This document shows, one piece after another, positions 48,901-57,500 of a DNA stretch of 64,000 bases (position 1 is the first letter of the stretch; every line of letters begins with the position of its first letter). A program made the translations under genes and the position numbers. The stretch is from Candidatus Margulisiibacteriota bacterium. Its GTDB lineage: Bacteria > Margulisbacteria > WOR-1 > JAHJIW01. The notes under the pieces are model-generated. The model had not been told where the DNA came from and did no database searches. It worked only from the letters and a program-made list of their open reading frames with translations. Where the stretch lies: contig JAHJIW010000005.1 in assembly GCA_018823125.1 (NCBI GenBank), positions 237,968 through 301,967 of the forward strand, written 5' to 3'.

Positions 48901-51011
48901 CCCATATCCCAGGCTGAACCTTGGGGCCGCCAATGATCAGTGGGTCCATGCAGCGCATCCCAATCAAAACTCTCAATGGTTACGCCAGCATTAAGCGCAT
49001 TCGCTCCATTAATAAGATGTAAATCATTATCCGGATTTACATACTGATAAAAAGCTGATTTATTGATTAAATTTCCGCTGCCGCCGGCATCATCTGCCGA
49101 ATCATCAGAAGAAAGATTATTATTAGAAGTTACGGAACCCGCAAACGTATATTCTTGAGTACCACTACTGGTAGAAATATTATTTTCTACCGTCATATTG
49201 GCGGAACCAGTAGTATGTCCATAATATCCATAAGCAGCACATTGATGAATAGTATTATTCTGGACAATTGCGTTAACTATAGACGCGGCAGTAGAATCAA
49301 CTTCAATGCCGTATTGCTGGGTTCCTTTCCCATAAATAAGATTATTGCGTACGTTCGCACTCGATAACGTTTCGCCATCGGCAGCAGAAACTTTAATCGC
49401 TGCTCCCCCACCCGCCGCTGATCGGTTAGAAATCAATAAATTACTGTCTATGGTAGGATAATCACAAGGAGAGGCCGCGTCTGCTAAAAGCAAAATTGCA
49501 TTATTGCTGGTACCACTCATCTCAATTCGCAATCCCTCGACTCGTACATACGGCAGTGCAACACTGATGGCATTTCCGGAAGAATTATCAATGTAGGCGC
49601 CAACCTCTTCATCTTTTCCGTTATGGCGTTCTGCCAGCGGCGTATATATCCTTGGATAATGAGTGGAATCCGGCGTAGCTGCCCAACCCGCAATAACTAC
49701 CTCTCCTAAATCTCCTCCCGTATAACATTCTGCCCACTGATTAGCATTGGATTGATCGTCCGCCCAATTTTCCCAGGTTTGTAATAATTCGAAATCTCCA
49801 CCCCCACCCGGTTTGATGGTTTTGATGGTTGGGGTGGGAAACTTATGAAAATCAAACTCATTCAGATGGAAGAAAAATCCGTACGGCCCATCGACGTGAA
49901 ATCTGATCCGCGCTTGAGTAACAACCTGTGGCGGAAACGAGTGTTCGATCCATGCTTCAAGAGTAAATACTCCTTCCTGCACGTCGATCCAGTCGCTACC
50001 ATTGTAAACATCAATATCAACCAAATCGACGTGCGATACATCCTTAGCGAAGTAACGGACTTTATCACAATATATTTGATCAATCGTATAAATTACGAAA
50101 TGACCCCAGTCTGGATCCCCTACATCATGATAACTTTTGGCATAGGTACATAGCTCATCATCAGCCGCATCCATTTCGTATCCCCACGCGCTATCCGGAT
50201 CACTAAATCCGAAAGGAGACATCCAGCCAGATTCTACGGTTCCGGTAGTAAAAGTCATGTCGTCCCCACTGCTCATGATTGCTTCATTAGTTGCTTGTGC
50301 CCGATAGTGATACGTTTCACCTGTATTTAAACCCGTAATGATCTCACTAAAAGTGTCATTAGTAACCGCCACCCCCGTCCAGGCAGTAGCATTTCCATAG
50401 GAAACGGTAGGACCATATTCAAAACGATATTGGCAAGGCTCTTCTCCGTCAAAAAGTATTCTGCCGTGCAGGATGGCTCTGGTTTCTGAGGTAGAAGTAG
50501 CGGCCATAGTTTCAACCGACGGCGTAACCACGGGAATAATGTAATTCCAAAAATCAAATTCGTAAAGCCAAAAGTAATAATTACTAACTAAATAATGCCA
50601 GCGGAACCGCGCCCTCCGAACCCCGCTCTCTAAGGTAATACCAATTATATCCCAGGTTGCATTATCAACCGGACCAACATATTTATCTATCCAGGTGCCC
50701 CCCTCAGGAGAAACGTCGATATCAACCGCATCCACCAATCCATCAACATAATCCGCAAACACCCTGACTTTGTTACATTCAATCGAATTATTAAGCGTCA
50801 ACTCAATAAAACTACCCCAGCCAAAAGTTAAACTCGCATCCGTGGCATAGGTTGAAATATTGTCATCATAGGCATTAGAATCATTGACCCAATCACTTGC
50901 GGGATCAAAACTTCCGGTGGGTGAAACCCACTCAGCATGCGCAGCGGTAATACACAAAAATGCAAGAAAAATTAGCAGATATACGATTCGGGTAGATAGA
51001 TTAAACTTCAT
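45957..51011 (-). CDS. giant secreted beta-helix adhesin-like protein
   Basis: 1684 residues from the ATG at 51011-51009 (a TTG eight codons upstream lies in the -10 region). Signal peptide 1-26 ending TAAHA. In order: two discoidin-like beta-sandwich modules around an FnIII-like module (about 27-395), a generic right-handed beta-helix (about 400-705), a BNR/Ig-like and FnIII-like pair (708-960), then a CSLREA-type block that opens with NTNDSGLGSLRW (about 961) and has seven NY(I/V)GT-x-x-x-G-x-x-x-x-x-N coils, an Ig-like cap (PDPSGYGEGRNFLGATTASG, about 1601-1621) and a basic tail (IEDSIKQKVEIGGTKRKIYE). Surface or extracellular polysaccharide binding is inferred. Same operon as 51092-64000. 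Confidence 0.8.
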   Translation of the reverse strand: MKFNLSTRIVYLLIFLAFLCITAAHAEWVSPTGSFDPASDWVNDSNAYDDNISTYATDASLTFGWGSFIELTLNNSIECNKVRVFADYVDGLVDAVDIDVSPEGGTWIDKYVGPVDNATWDIIGITLESGVRRARFRWHYLVSNYYFWLYEFDFWNYIIPVVTPSVETMAATSTSETRAILHGRILFDGEEPCQYRFEYGPTVSYGNATAWTGVAVTNDTFSEIITGLNTGETYHYRAQATNEAIMSSGDDMTFTTGTVESGWMSPFGFSDPDSAWGYEMDAADDELCTYAKSYHDVGDPDWGHFVIYTIDQIYCDKVRYFAKDVSHVDLVDIDVYNGSDWIDVQEGVFTLEAWIEHSFPPQVVTQARIRFHVDGPYGFFFHLNEFDFHKFPTPTIKTIKPGGGGDFELLQTWENWADDQSNANQWAECYTGGDLGEVVIAGWAATPDSTHYPRIYTPLAERHNGKDEEVGAYIDNSSGNAISVALPYVRVEGLRIEMSGTSNNAILLLADAASPCDYPTIDSNLLISNRSAAGGGAAIKVSAADGETLSSANVRNNLIYGKGTQQYGIEVDSTAASIVNAIVQNNTIHQCAAYGYYGHTTGSANMTVENNISTSSGTQEYTFAGSVTSNNNLSSDDSADDAGGSGNLINKSAFYQYVNPDNDLHLINGANALNAGVTIESFDWDALHGPTDHWRPQGSAWDMGALEGIGDYRPVASFEPISSQYTDGSGYVSFEVLVWDVDNEETRLKIQYSTDGGATWGDPWILSATQDAGAVSLNNAATYEVGNSDPKIGTDNGTREVTMVWDTKSASNEYGSLAGLELSNVKLRAQPNDFAADGFWTTSETFSVDNREPLGLADFYSASNTLTSITWGWTAVTLEAHFNHYEIWYGTIEADVINRGGTAYEWDPDNDPALTNMSTTETTITGLSSETRYYGKIWAVDDLGNEATTLESTGIPTESLVVVNTNDSGLGSLRWHIDNANSQPGYNKIIFDIPLTDPGYDAATGAFTIRPVSALPALTDNNTDVDATTQVTNQGNTNPNGPEVIINGSNAGNVHGLRITGSHCTIEGLGVNGFSASSYAGVYITGGNNHVQGNYIGTTATGEAAKANYYGIYFNGSSATRNVIGGITSEARNIISCNTADGIYIYSAPSNEVKGNYIGTDKDGNTNLGNGTNGIRFGGTASDSNLIGTSESGGRNVISGNGEYGIYINPGNRNRVLNNYIGTDVNGAADLGNVNKGIMLAAGCKYNIIGGTTANARNIVSGNDGVGIGLYGSGNSSNEVIGNYVGTDATGTTAIGNSSGIYLQNGVQFNLIGNTAAGAGNLVSGNLSKGIVITDTNTNSNEVRGNYIGTNASGTAALQNTHEGVKIESGPRYNIIGGTVAGARNIISGNGYRGVSINSSNTRYNEIKGNYIGTDVTGTVGIGNGGDEGVYINSASFNIIGGDASGGRNTISYNRYGIYITGTGTNSNEVRSNYIGTTATGEGNLGNDRYGIYISSSAQYNRIGRSTTAEGSTIAYNGTSGTYAGIYITGTLTDYNTISRVSMFGNTGLGIDLASGGNDELRFPTISSAKYSVLSGLTMINGTCEASVTSVEVYKVTVPPDPSGYGEGRNFLGATTASGGNWSIYVTGVTPLDEVTAINTDNLGNTSEFSHNFDVTSGTFKHFIIEDSIKQKVEIGGTKRKIYE

Positions 51012-51024
51012 ATCTGTTGCCGTT

Positions 51025-51030
51025 ATTATA
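51025..51030 (-). promoter_or_regulatory. possible -10 box of the 1684-residue adhesin
   Basis: Minus-strand TATAAT, 13 nt before the ATG; no -35 match at 16-18 bp. The leader would be about 7 nt with no ribosome site. It may be an internal promoter of the surface operon. Confidence 0.35.
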
Positions 51031-51091
51031 GTCAATACAACAGAGTTTAGCTACTCAATACACCCTTAGTTCTAGCCCAGCAAAGTCAAAA

Positions 51092-53707
51092 CTATAATTT
51101 ATCCGGTATTAGTATTTTTTGCCCAACCGAAATTGCTTCGGGGTCATCAATCCCATTATATTCGGCTAGCGCTTTATATTTCATTCCATCTCCATAAAAC
51201 TTCCTAGCGATACTCATTAAAGTTTCACCGCTTTGAATAATATAAGTTGTTTCTTTTTTGGGTTTCTCTTCTACCTTGGGCGCTTCCGGTTTTGCTGGGG
51301 CTTCTTTGACCGCGGCAGGAGCTTCTACTACAGTCGGAAGTTGCTCTACCGGTGGAACCTTAATCCTTTGTCCCTGATAAATTTTTCCCGGATCGGAAAT
51401 ATTATTATATTTGGCCAGCGCTTTATATTTTGTTCCATCACCATAGTATTTTTGTGCAATAGTCAACAAAGTATCGGCCATTTGAATCACATGCGTAACA
51501 CCTACTGTTGGAGTTACTACTTCTACTTTCGCAGGCTTTTCTTCTTCTACCACCTCTTCAACTTTTTCAACTTCAGCTGGCTTTACCTCTTCGACCGGCG
51601 GAGTTTCAATAACTCGTGGTAAATCTCCTACTGGTGGAATTAATATTTTTTGCCCGACCGCCAGTGACTCTGGATCTTTTATATTATTGTATTGTGCCAA
51701 TGCTTTGTATTTAGACACATCGTCATAATATTTAAGAGCGATACTAGCTAAAGTATCCCCTCTTTTCACCACATACGTCGTGATTTTGGGAGCCGCTTCT
51801 TCTTTTACTTCCACCTCAACCTCAATTTTTTCAACTTCAACTTCCACTTCTTCTTTCTTTTCTTCAATTTTTTCCTCTATGATTTCGATTTTTTCTTCTA
51901 CTTTAGGAGGATGCGGCGGCAACTCAATGCGGTTGTAAGGAGTACGGAAAGTTTTATAGATTTTATCCTGACCAAAGTAAGTTTTAACTAAAATTTCGGT
52001 CACTTCGGCTCTACGAATACTTTCATCCGGATGCAGTTGTTTATTATACTGAGCTAAAAATCCGGCTTCTTTAGCCGCAAAAATGTATTCGGTAGCCCAA
52101 TGCTTTACCGGAAGATCAGAATACGGCGAAGCAATAACTGGTTTTAACTTTAGATTATCCAGTCTAACAATAACTTTGATCGCTTCGGCACGCGTCATCG
52201 GCTTATCCGGCCTAAAGTTTCCATCCGGATAACCATGCACCAAGCCTAGTTTGTCGGCTGTATTAATATATGCTAATGCCCAGTGGTCAGCAGCGGTATC
52301 TTTAAAGATTACTTTATTCTCTTGAGGTTTTACGTCTACTCCTAAGGCTCTAACTAACATGGTCACAAATTCTGCGCGGGTAATTTCTCTTTCGCCGTCA
52401 AACATTACTTTTGGATAAGTATAGCCTTGAATTACGCCCGCGGTACTTAAGCATTCAACTGATTTTCGGGCCCAGTAATATTCGGGAACATCAGAGAACA
52501 TCCTTACCCGGATTACATATACACCACGCTTAACGCTGTCTCCTTGTTTGGTTCTTCCTTCAACATCGATTAGATTCAAACCATAATCCAGCGGTACGGT
52601 AGTTTCAAACTCGCTATTCACCAACGGTACTCTTTCGCCTGCAATCCATAACGCCTCAACATTATCTACCTTTCCGGCAACCTTAATGTCTTTATAATAT
52701 GTAAGTGTTTTATCATTTGGATCAACGATAAAAATATCGCCGATTACTTCTTTGGGTTCTCTTTTGGGCGCCATACTGGAAAGCGAGATAAAATGCGTTA
52801 AGTTGCCGGCTTCGTCATAATAAGGATGATAAGCGTAGTCAAAAGCAAACCTTTGCAGACTCAAACCCACGCCAAAAGTATAATTAGTAGCTACTCCACT
52901 TGGTTCTGCCGCTGAAACAATTTGATCCATACCCGTACGTAATTTCAGTAGCGGTGATAGTTGCCACTCCAAACCCAAATGATAGGTAGTAGGAACATTA
53001 GTTTGAGTGGGAGCCAAATTAGCATCCATGGCAATCGTAAATTCATTGACCGTGGCGGCTAAACCAACGATGGCATTCAAGGGGATACTTTCCTCAGCTC
53101 CGGTATCCATAGTTATTTTTCCGCCCATACTCATCGGTAAGCAATCTTGCATACATAGTCCAAAAGTTAACCAGTCAGTCCATTGATATTTAATTCCTAA
53201 ATCTAAATCCATACCGACACCAGTTGAGCTGACGGCTCCACTATAACCTTTACTGAAATATTTTAAATTTCCGCCGGCCAGTAAATTTGGCGCCAGCTCC
53301 GTTCCGTAAGAAAGCAAATAAACGCTAGAATGAAAATTATAAAATTGAAATCCGGTTTGACTGGTCGTTGCAATATCATTAACTCCGGAACCCACAAAAC
53401 CTAAAGCTACGTTTCCGTCTAATAACCAAAAATCAACCGGATGAGAATATTCACCAACTACGTAATAAATTTCATTGAGCAGGTTGGCGTACATTGAATT
53501 AAAAGTCCAATCCTTAAAACCTCCAAGTCCGGCCGGATTAGTAAAGATGGCGCTGCCGTCATCGGCTACCGCCACAAACGCTTTACCCATCCCCATCGAC
53601 CGAGATCCAATCCCAATCTGAATGGGATCCTCCATCCCGTTGACCACCCCATACGCCGATGAAATCATCACCAACATAATTAAAATAATGGCTATTAAAA
53701 GTTTCAT
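51092..53707 (-). CDS. PorV-like barrel fused to three SLH and three LysM domains
   Basis: 871 residues. Signal peptide 1-20; PorV/FadL-like barrel about 21-312 (IGIGSRSMGMGKAFVAVADD, FTNPAG); a small beta domain about 320-402; three S-layer homology repeats at about 405-458, 466-515 and 528-578 (ITRAEFVTMLVRAL, MTRAEAIKVIV, IRRAEVTEILV); a Glu/Lys/Val-rich linker 600-640; LysM domains at about 643-692, 737-786 and 820-868 (each with KYKALAxYN), separated by Pro/Glu/Val-rich linkers. SLH binds secondary wall polymers or modified peptidoglycan and LysM binds glycan strands, so an outer-membrane-to-wall tether is inferred. AAAGGAGGAAAA precedes the ATG. Confidence 0.9.
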   Translation of the reverse strand: MKLLIAIILIMLVMISSAYGVVNGMEDPIQIGIGSRSMGMGKAFVAVADDGSAIFTNPAGLGGFKDWTFNSMYANLLNEIYYVVGEYSHPVDFWLLDGNVALGFVGSGVNDIATTSQTGFQFYNFHSSVYLLSYGTELAPNLLAGGNLKYFSKGYSGAVSSTGVGMDLDLGIKYQWTDWLTFGLCMQDCLPMSMGGKITMDTGAEESIPLNAIVGLAATVNEFTIAMDANLAPTQTNVPTTYHLGLEWQLSPLLKLRTGMDQIVSAAEPSGVATNYTFGVGLSLQRFAFDYAYHPYYDEAGNLTHFISLSSMAPKREPKEVIGDIFIVDPNDKTLTYYKDIKVAGKVDNVEALWIAGERVPLVNSEFETTVPLDYGLNLIDVEGRTKQGDSVKRGVYVIRVRMFSDVPEYYWARKSVECLSTAGVIQGYTYPKVMFDGEREITRAEFVTMLVRALGVDVKPQENKVIFKDTAADHWALAYINTADKLGLVHGYPDGNFRPDKPMTRAEAIKVIVRLDNLKLKPVIASPYSDLPVKHWATEYIFAAKEAGFLAQYNKQLHPDESIRRAEVTEILVKTYFGQDKIYKTFRTPYNRIELPPHPPKVEEKIEIIEEKIEEKKEEVEVEVEKIEVEVEVKEEAAPKITTYVVKRGDTLASIALKYYDDVSKYKALAQYNNIKDPESLAVGQKILIPPVGDLPRVIETPPVEEVKPAEVEKVEEVVEEEKPAKVEVVTPTVGVTHVIQMADTLLTIAQKYYGDGTKYKALAKYNNISDPGKIYQGQRIKVPPVEQLPTVVEAPAAVKEAPAKPEAPKVEEKPKKETTYIIQSGETLMSIARKFYGDGMKYKALAEYNGIDDPEAISVGQKILIPDKL

Positions 53708-53721
53708 TTTTCCTCCTTTAT

Positions 53722-54549
53722 TTAGGGTCTAATTAAAGTACCAACCTTACCTTTAGCAACCGTCTTGCCGTTTGACTTATCAATTACGTGAATAATGAAT
53801 GCAGAAGATGTATTAATTCTGCCAAACCGCGTAGTTCCATCCCAATCAAAGGAATTCATCCCTGTAGTAGCATTTATTTCTCTTACCCAAATCAACTCTG
53901 CAACTACGTTAAAGATATAAACCTTAACTAGCATATCGTTTGGAACATTGAAGACCACTCTAGTTGAACCGGTACGCGGATCAAACGGACTCGGATAACA
54001 AAAGATTAAATCAGTCGGATAATCGTAAGCTTTAACTTCAAAGCCATTGGTTAGACTATAGGAAAGTCCATCCGGGTTAGTAACCACTACATCATAAAAT
54101 CCAACCGGCATACCAGTAATATTAAAGTCCGCCACAATTTGAGTTGAGGTAATTGAAGAAATATCCCCAGTAATGGTTTCGGTGGTACCAACTAAGCTCA
54201 CCGTGGCGCCGGTGTCAAAATGCAAACCGGTAATGGTTGCATCAGCCGGAGCGATGTTATAGCCATTATTAGGAGTAATTGAAATAATAATCGGGCCTGC
54301 ACTGGCTAACATAAAAGCTGCGGGTTTAAAGCCCTGATTTAAAATATAACCCGCTTTAGACTGGGACGTCAGTTCTCTTTCTTTTACTTCAGCAAGCAAC
54401 TTATAGCTTGTTGAAGTCTGCTCTTCAATTGCAACCCCCATCGAATCGATTGAAAGTTTATAACTGGTACTAGTTCTACTTTCTGCCCACCCCACTAACG
54501 GAAGCAAAATTATTCCTAAAATTATGAATACAATTATTTTATCTTTCAT
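53722..54549 (-). CDS. exported protein with IPT/TIG and FlgD/T9SS-like C-terminal domain
   Basis: 275 residues from the ATG at 54549-54547 with AGGAAGG upstream; the frame continues 18 codons further inside the adhesin gene. Signal peptide MKDKIIVFIILGIILLPLVGWA, then two TSTSYKL repeats (about 26-51), an IPT/TIG-like fold (IISITPNNGYNI to VTNPDG), and a C-terminal module of about 80 residues starting CYPSPFDPRTGSTRVVFNVP, which matches FlgD-Ig/T9SS-type C-terminal domains (YPNPFNP, KVYIFNVVAEL). The start overlaps the end of the 2813-residue gene by 11 nt. Known CTDs target secretion by PorV-dependent T9SS, but no T9SS core gene is in the window. Confidence 0.7.
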   Translation of the reverse strand: MKDKIIVFIILGIILLPLVGWAESRTSTSYKLSIDSMGVAIEEQTSTSYKLLAEVKERELTSQSKAGYILNQGFKPAAFMLASAGPIIISITPNNGYNIAPADATITGLHFDTGATVSLVGTTETITGDISSITSTQIVADFNITGMPVGFYDVVVTNPDGLSYSLTNGFEVKAYDYPTDLIFCYPSPFDPRTGSTRVVFNVPNDMLVKVYIFNVVAELIWVREINATTGMNSFDWDGTTRFGRINTSSAFIIHVIDKSNGKTVAKGKVGTLIRP

Positions 54550-57500
54550 ATACCTTCCTCTTTTGTCCGCCGATTTCGACTTTTTGTTTAATCCCATCCT
54601 CAATTATGTAATGCTTACCCGAAAAACCAGTTATTACAAAATTAAGGGCGAATTCGGAGGTATTTCCGAGATTATCAGTGTTGATTGCAGAAATCGTTTC
54701 ACCGCTACCTGCATAATTTAATACGATTGACCAGGTTCCTCCGCTGGCAGAAGCGACTCCCAAGAAAGTTTGTCCTTCTCCATATCCGCTTGGATCAGGG
54801 GTCACTCCAACATTGTATACTTCAACTGAAACTACATTGGACTCACAGGTTCCAGAAATGTGTGTTTCTCCTGAATCAGGATAATATCCGGCAGTTGAAA
54901 TAGTTGGGTAAAGCAGGTCATCATTAGCTCCATCCCCAGCCAAATCAATTCCTAAATCAGTATTACTAAAAATAGAATTATGTGTAATAGTATTATAATC
55001 AGTAGCGGCCCCAGATAAATAGATCCCGTCGAAGGAGCCGGAAGTGCCATTATATGCAATTACGTTTCCTTCATACGTAGTTGGTCCGCCAATCATAATG
55101 TGATGAGCACCACCAGTTAGATATAGCCCCATTTGACTATTGCCAACGTTACCTTCACCAGTTGCGGTAGTTCCAATATAATTTCCTCGAATATAATGAT
55201 AATTAGCTCCTCCGGAGATAAAAATTCCGGTTAGACTATTTCCAGAAATTACATTTCTGCCGCCGGCTTCTGAAGTACCGATAATATTATTGGTTGCCCC
55301 AGCCCCATAAATAAAAATACCATAGTTAGTATTTCCTAAATCAATCAGCCCAGTTTTATCAACTCCAATGTAGTTTCCATAGACCTCACAACTTCCAGCC
55401 GCATACCCCTGCCAGTTATTTCCAATAAACATTCCATTATCATTATTACCGGAAATTACGTTTCTTTCCGCTGTCGTTTTTCCTCCGACTATATTGCTGA
55501 TTGCTGTATTACCCTGAATGTTGACCCCAGCCGAATTATTTCCTAAATCCGCAGTTCCGTTCACATCGGTACCAATATAGTTACCAATCACTCTATTTCC
55601 CGGAGCGAAGTGAATAAAAATGCCGCTTTCGTCATTTCCAGAAATAATGTTTCTTCCACCGGCTTCGTTGCTTCCAATGATGTTACCCGTAGCGCTGGCC
55701 CCGTCAATTAATATTCCGCTTTGTTCGTTTTTAACCGCTGCAGTTCCATCCCAGTTGGTTCCGATATAATTTCCAATCACAATATTATTGGGTGAGTTAT
55801 AAATTCGTACTCCATATTCGTTATATTGCCCAACATTTCCGTTACCTGAAATAATATTACGTTCTCCCGCAGTTAAACCTCCGATAATATTTCTAAAGGC
55901 ATTTACACCAATACTGACTCCCGAATTTTCGTTTTTAAGCGCCGTGTTGCCGGTAACATCCACCCCAACGTAATTACCTTTTACCTCGCAGGACGAAACA
56001 TCCTCAAGGAAAACACCATACGAAACATTACCAGAAATGATATTGCGTTTGTCAGGAGTTGAACCACCAACAATATTGTATGCTCCAGATGTATCAAAAA
56101 AGACACCGACATCACCATTGCCCAAATCTCCAGTTCCATAAACATCGGTACCAATGTAATTACCCTCAACCGTAACGTATGAAGTTACCGCAACGTAAAC
56201 GCCATTATACGTATTTCCAGAAATGATATTATTGCCGCGTCCTTCCAAAGTTGAACCGCCAATAACACAGTAATTACCATTGTAGATATCAATCCCGCTG
56301 CTGCCGTTAGCTAATGCAGCTGTTCCGCTTTGGTTGGTACCAATATAATTATTTTGAATAACATTATAATATGCATCAATAATCTGTATCCCAACATTAG
56401 TATTTCCGGAAATTACATTGCCTTCGGTTGTTCCCAAACCACCAATAACGTTATTAATAGCTCCAGCTCCATAACTATAGACACCCCGATAGTTAGCCGC
56501 CGCGGCTTCACCGGTGGCATCCGTTCCAATATAATTACCCACAATACGGTTATTAGCTCCATAGATCAGCACGCCCGAATAACCATTAGTACTATAATTA
56601 TTAATAACCATGCCTTCGAGCGTACAATTTGAACCAGTTATGAAAAATCCATTCACCGAACCAGCATTAGTACCACTAACCACAACTTCCGGCCCAAAAG
56701 GATTAACATTGCCTTGATTAGTAACCTGGGTAGTTGCATCGATATGCACCCCATTAACATTCATCGTGGGCAGAGCTGAAATAGGCGAAATTCTCCAGAA
56801 ATTAACGCCAGCTTCAGTGGTATATCCTGGGTCCGTAGTTGGAATGTTAAACCATATGGTTTCGTTTCCACCCGCAGCAATCGCGTTATTCATACACCAT
56901 CTTAAAGAGTTGCGGCCAGAATCATACGTATTTAACACTCCGTAATAACCGGCACCGGCATCAACCACTGCACGGTTCAAAGAAAATTCAGAAGTATTGC
57001 CTGAATTATCCGTATTGGTTGCGGTCACCACATCCGCGGTGGTCGCCCCGGTCACCGTAACGGTCCAGGTTGTCCCCGAAGGAACCACCGCACCTAAAAA
57101 GATTCTTCCTTCTCCGTAAGCGGTATCATCCGTAGTATCCGCAATAAAGACTTCAACGCTGGCAATACCTGCCACACAAGTTCCTTCAATCGTTGTCAGG
57201 CCAGTTCCACTATTCCATAAAGCAGAATCGATAGCCGGAGCAGCCAATTCTTCGTTTCCTAAGCTAACTAACTCAATACCCTTATCAGTGTTACTAAGCA
57301 TAGAGTTATGTGAAATAGTATTATAAATTGTAGTTGAGCCCGTTACGTAAACACCATCGTAAGAACCCGCAGTGCCATTGTAAGCAATGGTATTGCCTTC
57401 ATCGGTAATGGTTCCACCAATTAAATTATGAGTCGATCCACCCGAAATATTAACTCCGTACTGACTATTACCTACGTTTCCTTCGCCGGTGGCCGTAGTT

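Noticed and set aside
51233..51622. Plus-strand ORF of 129 residues rich in Phe, Tyr and Ser
   Set aside because: It is the antisense of the LysM and Glu/Lys/Val linkers in the barrel-SLH-LysM gene; composition is explained by the charged linkers.
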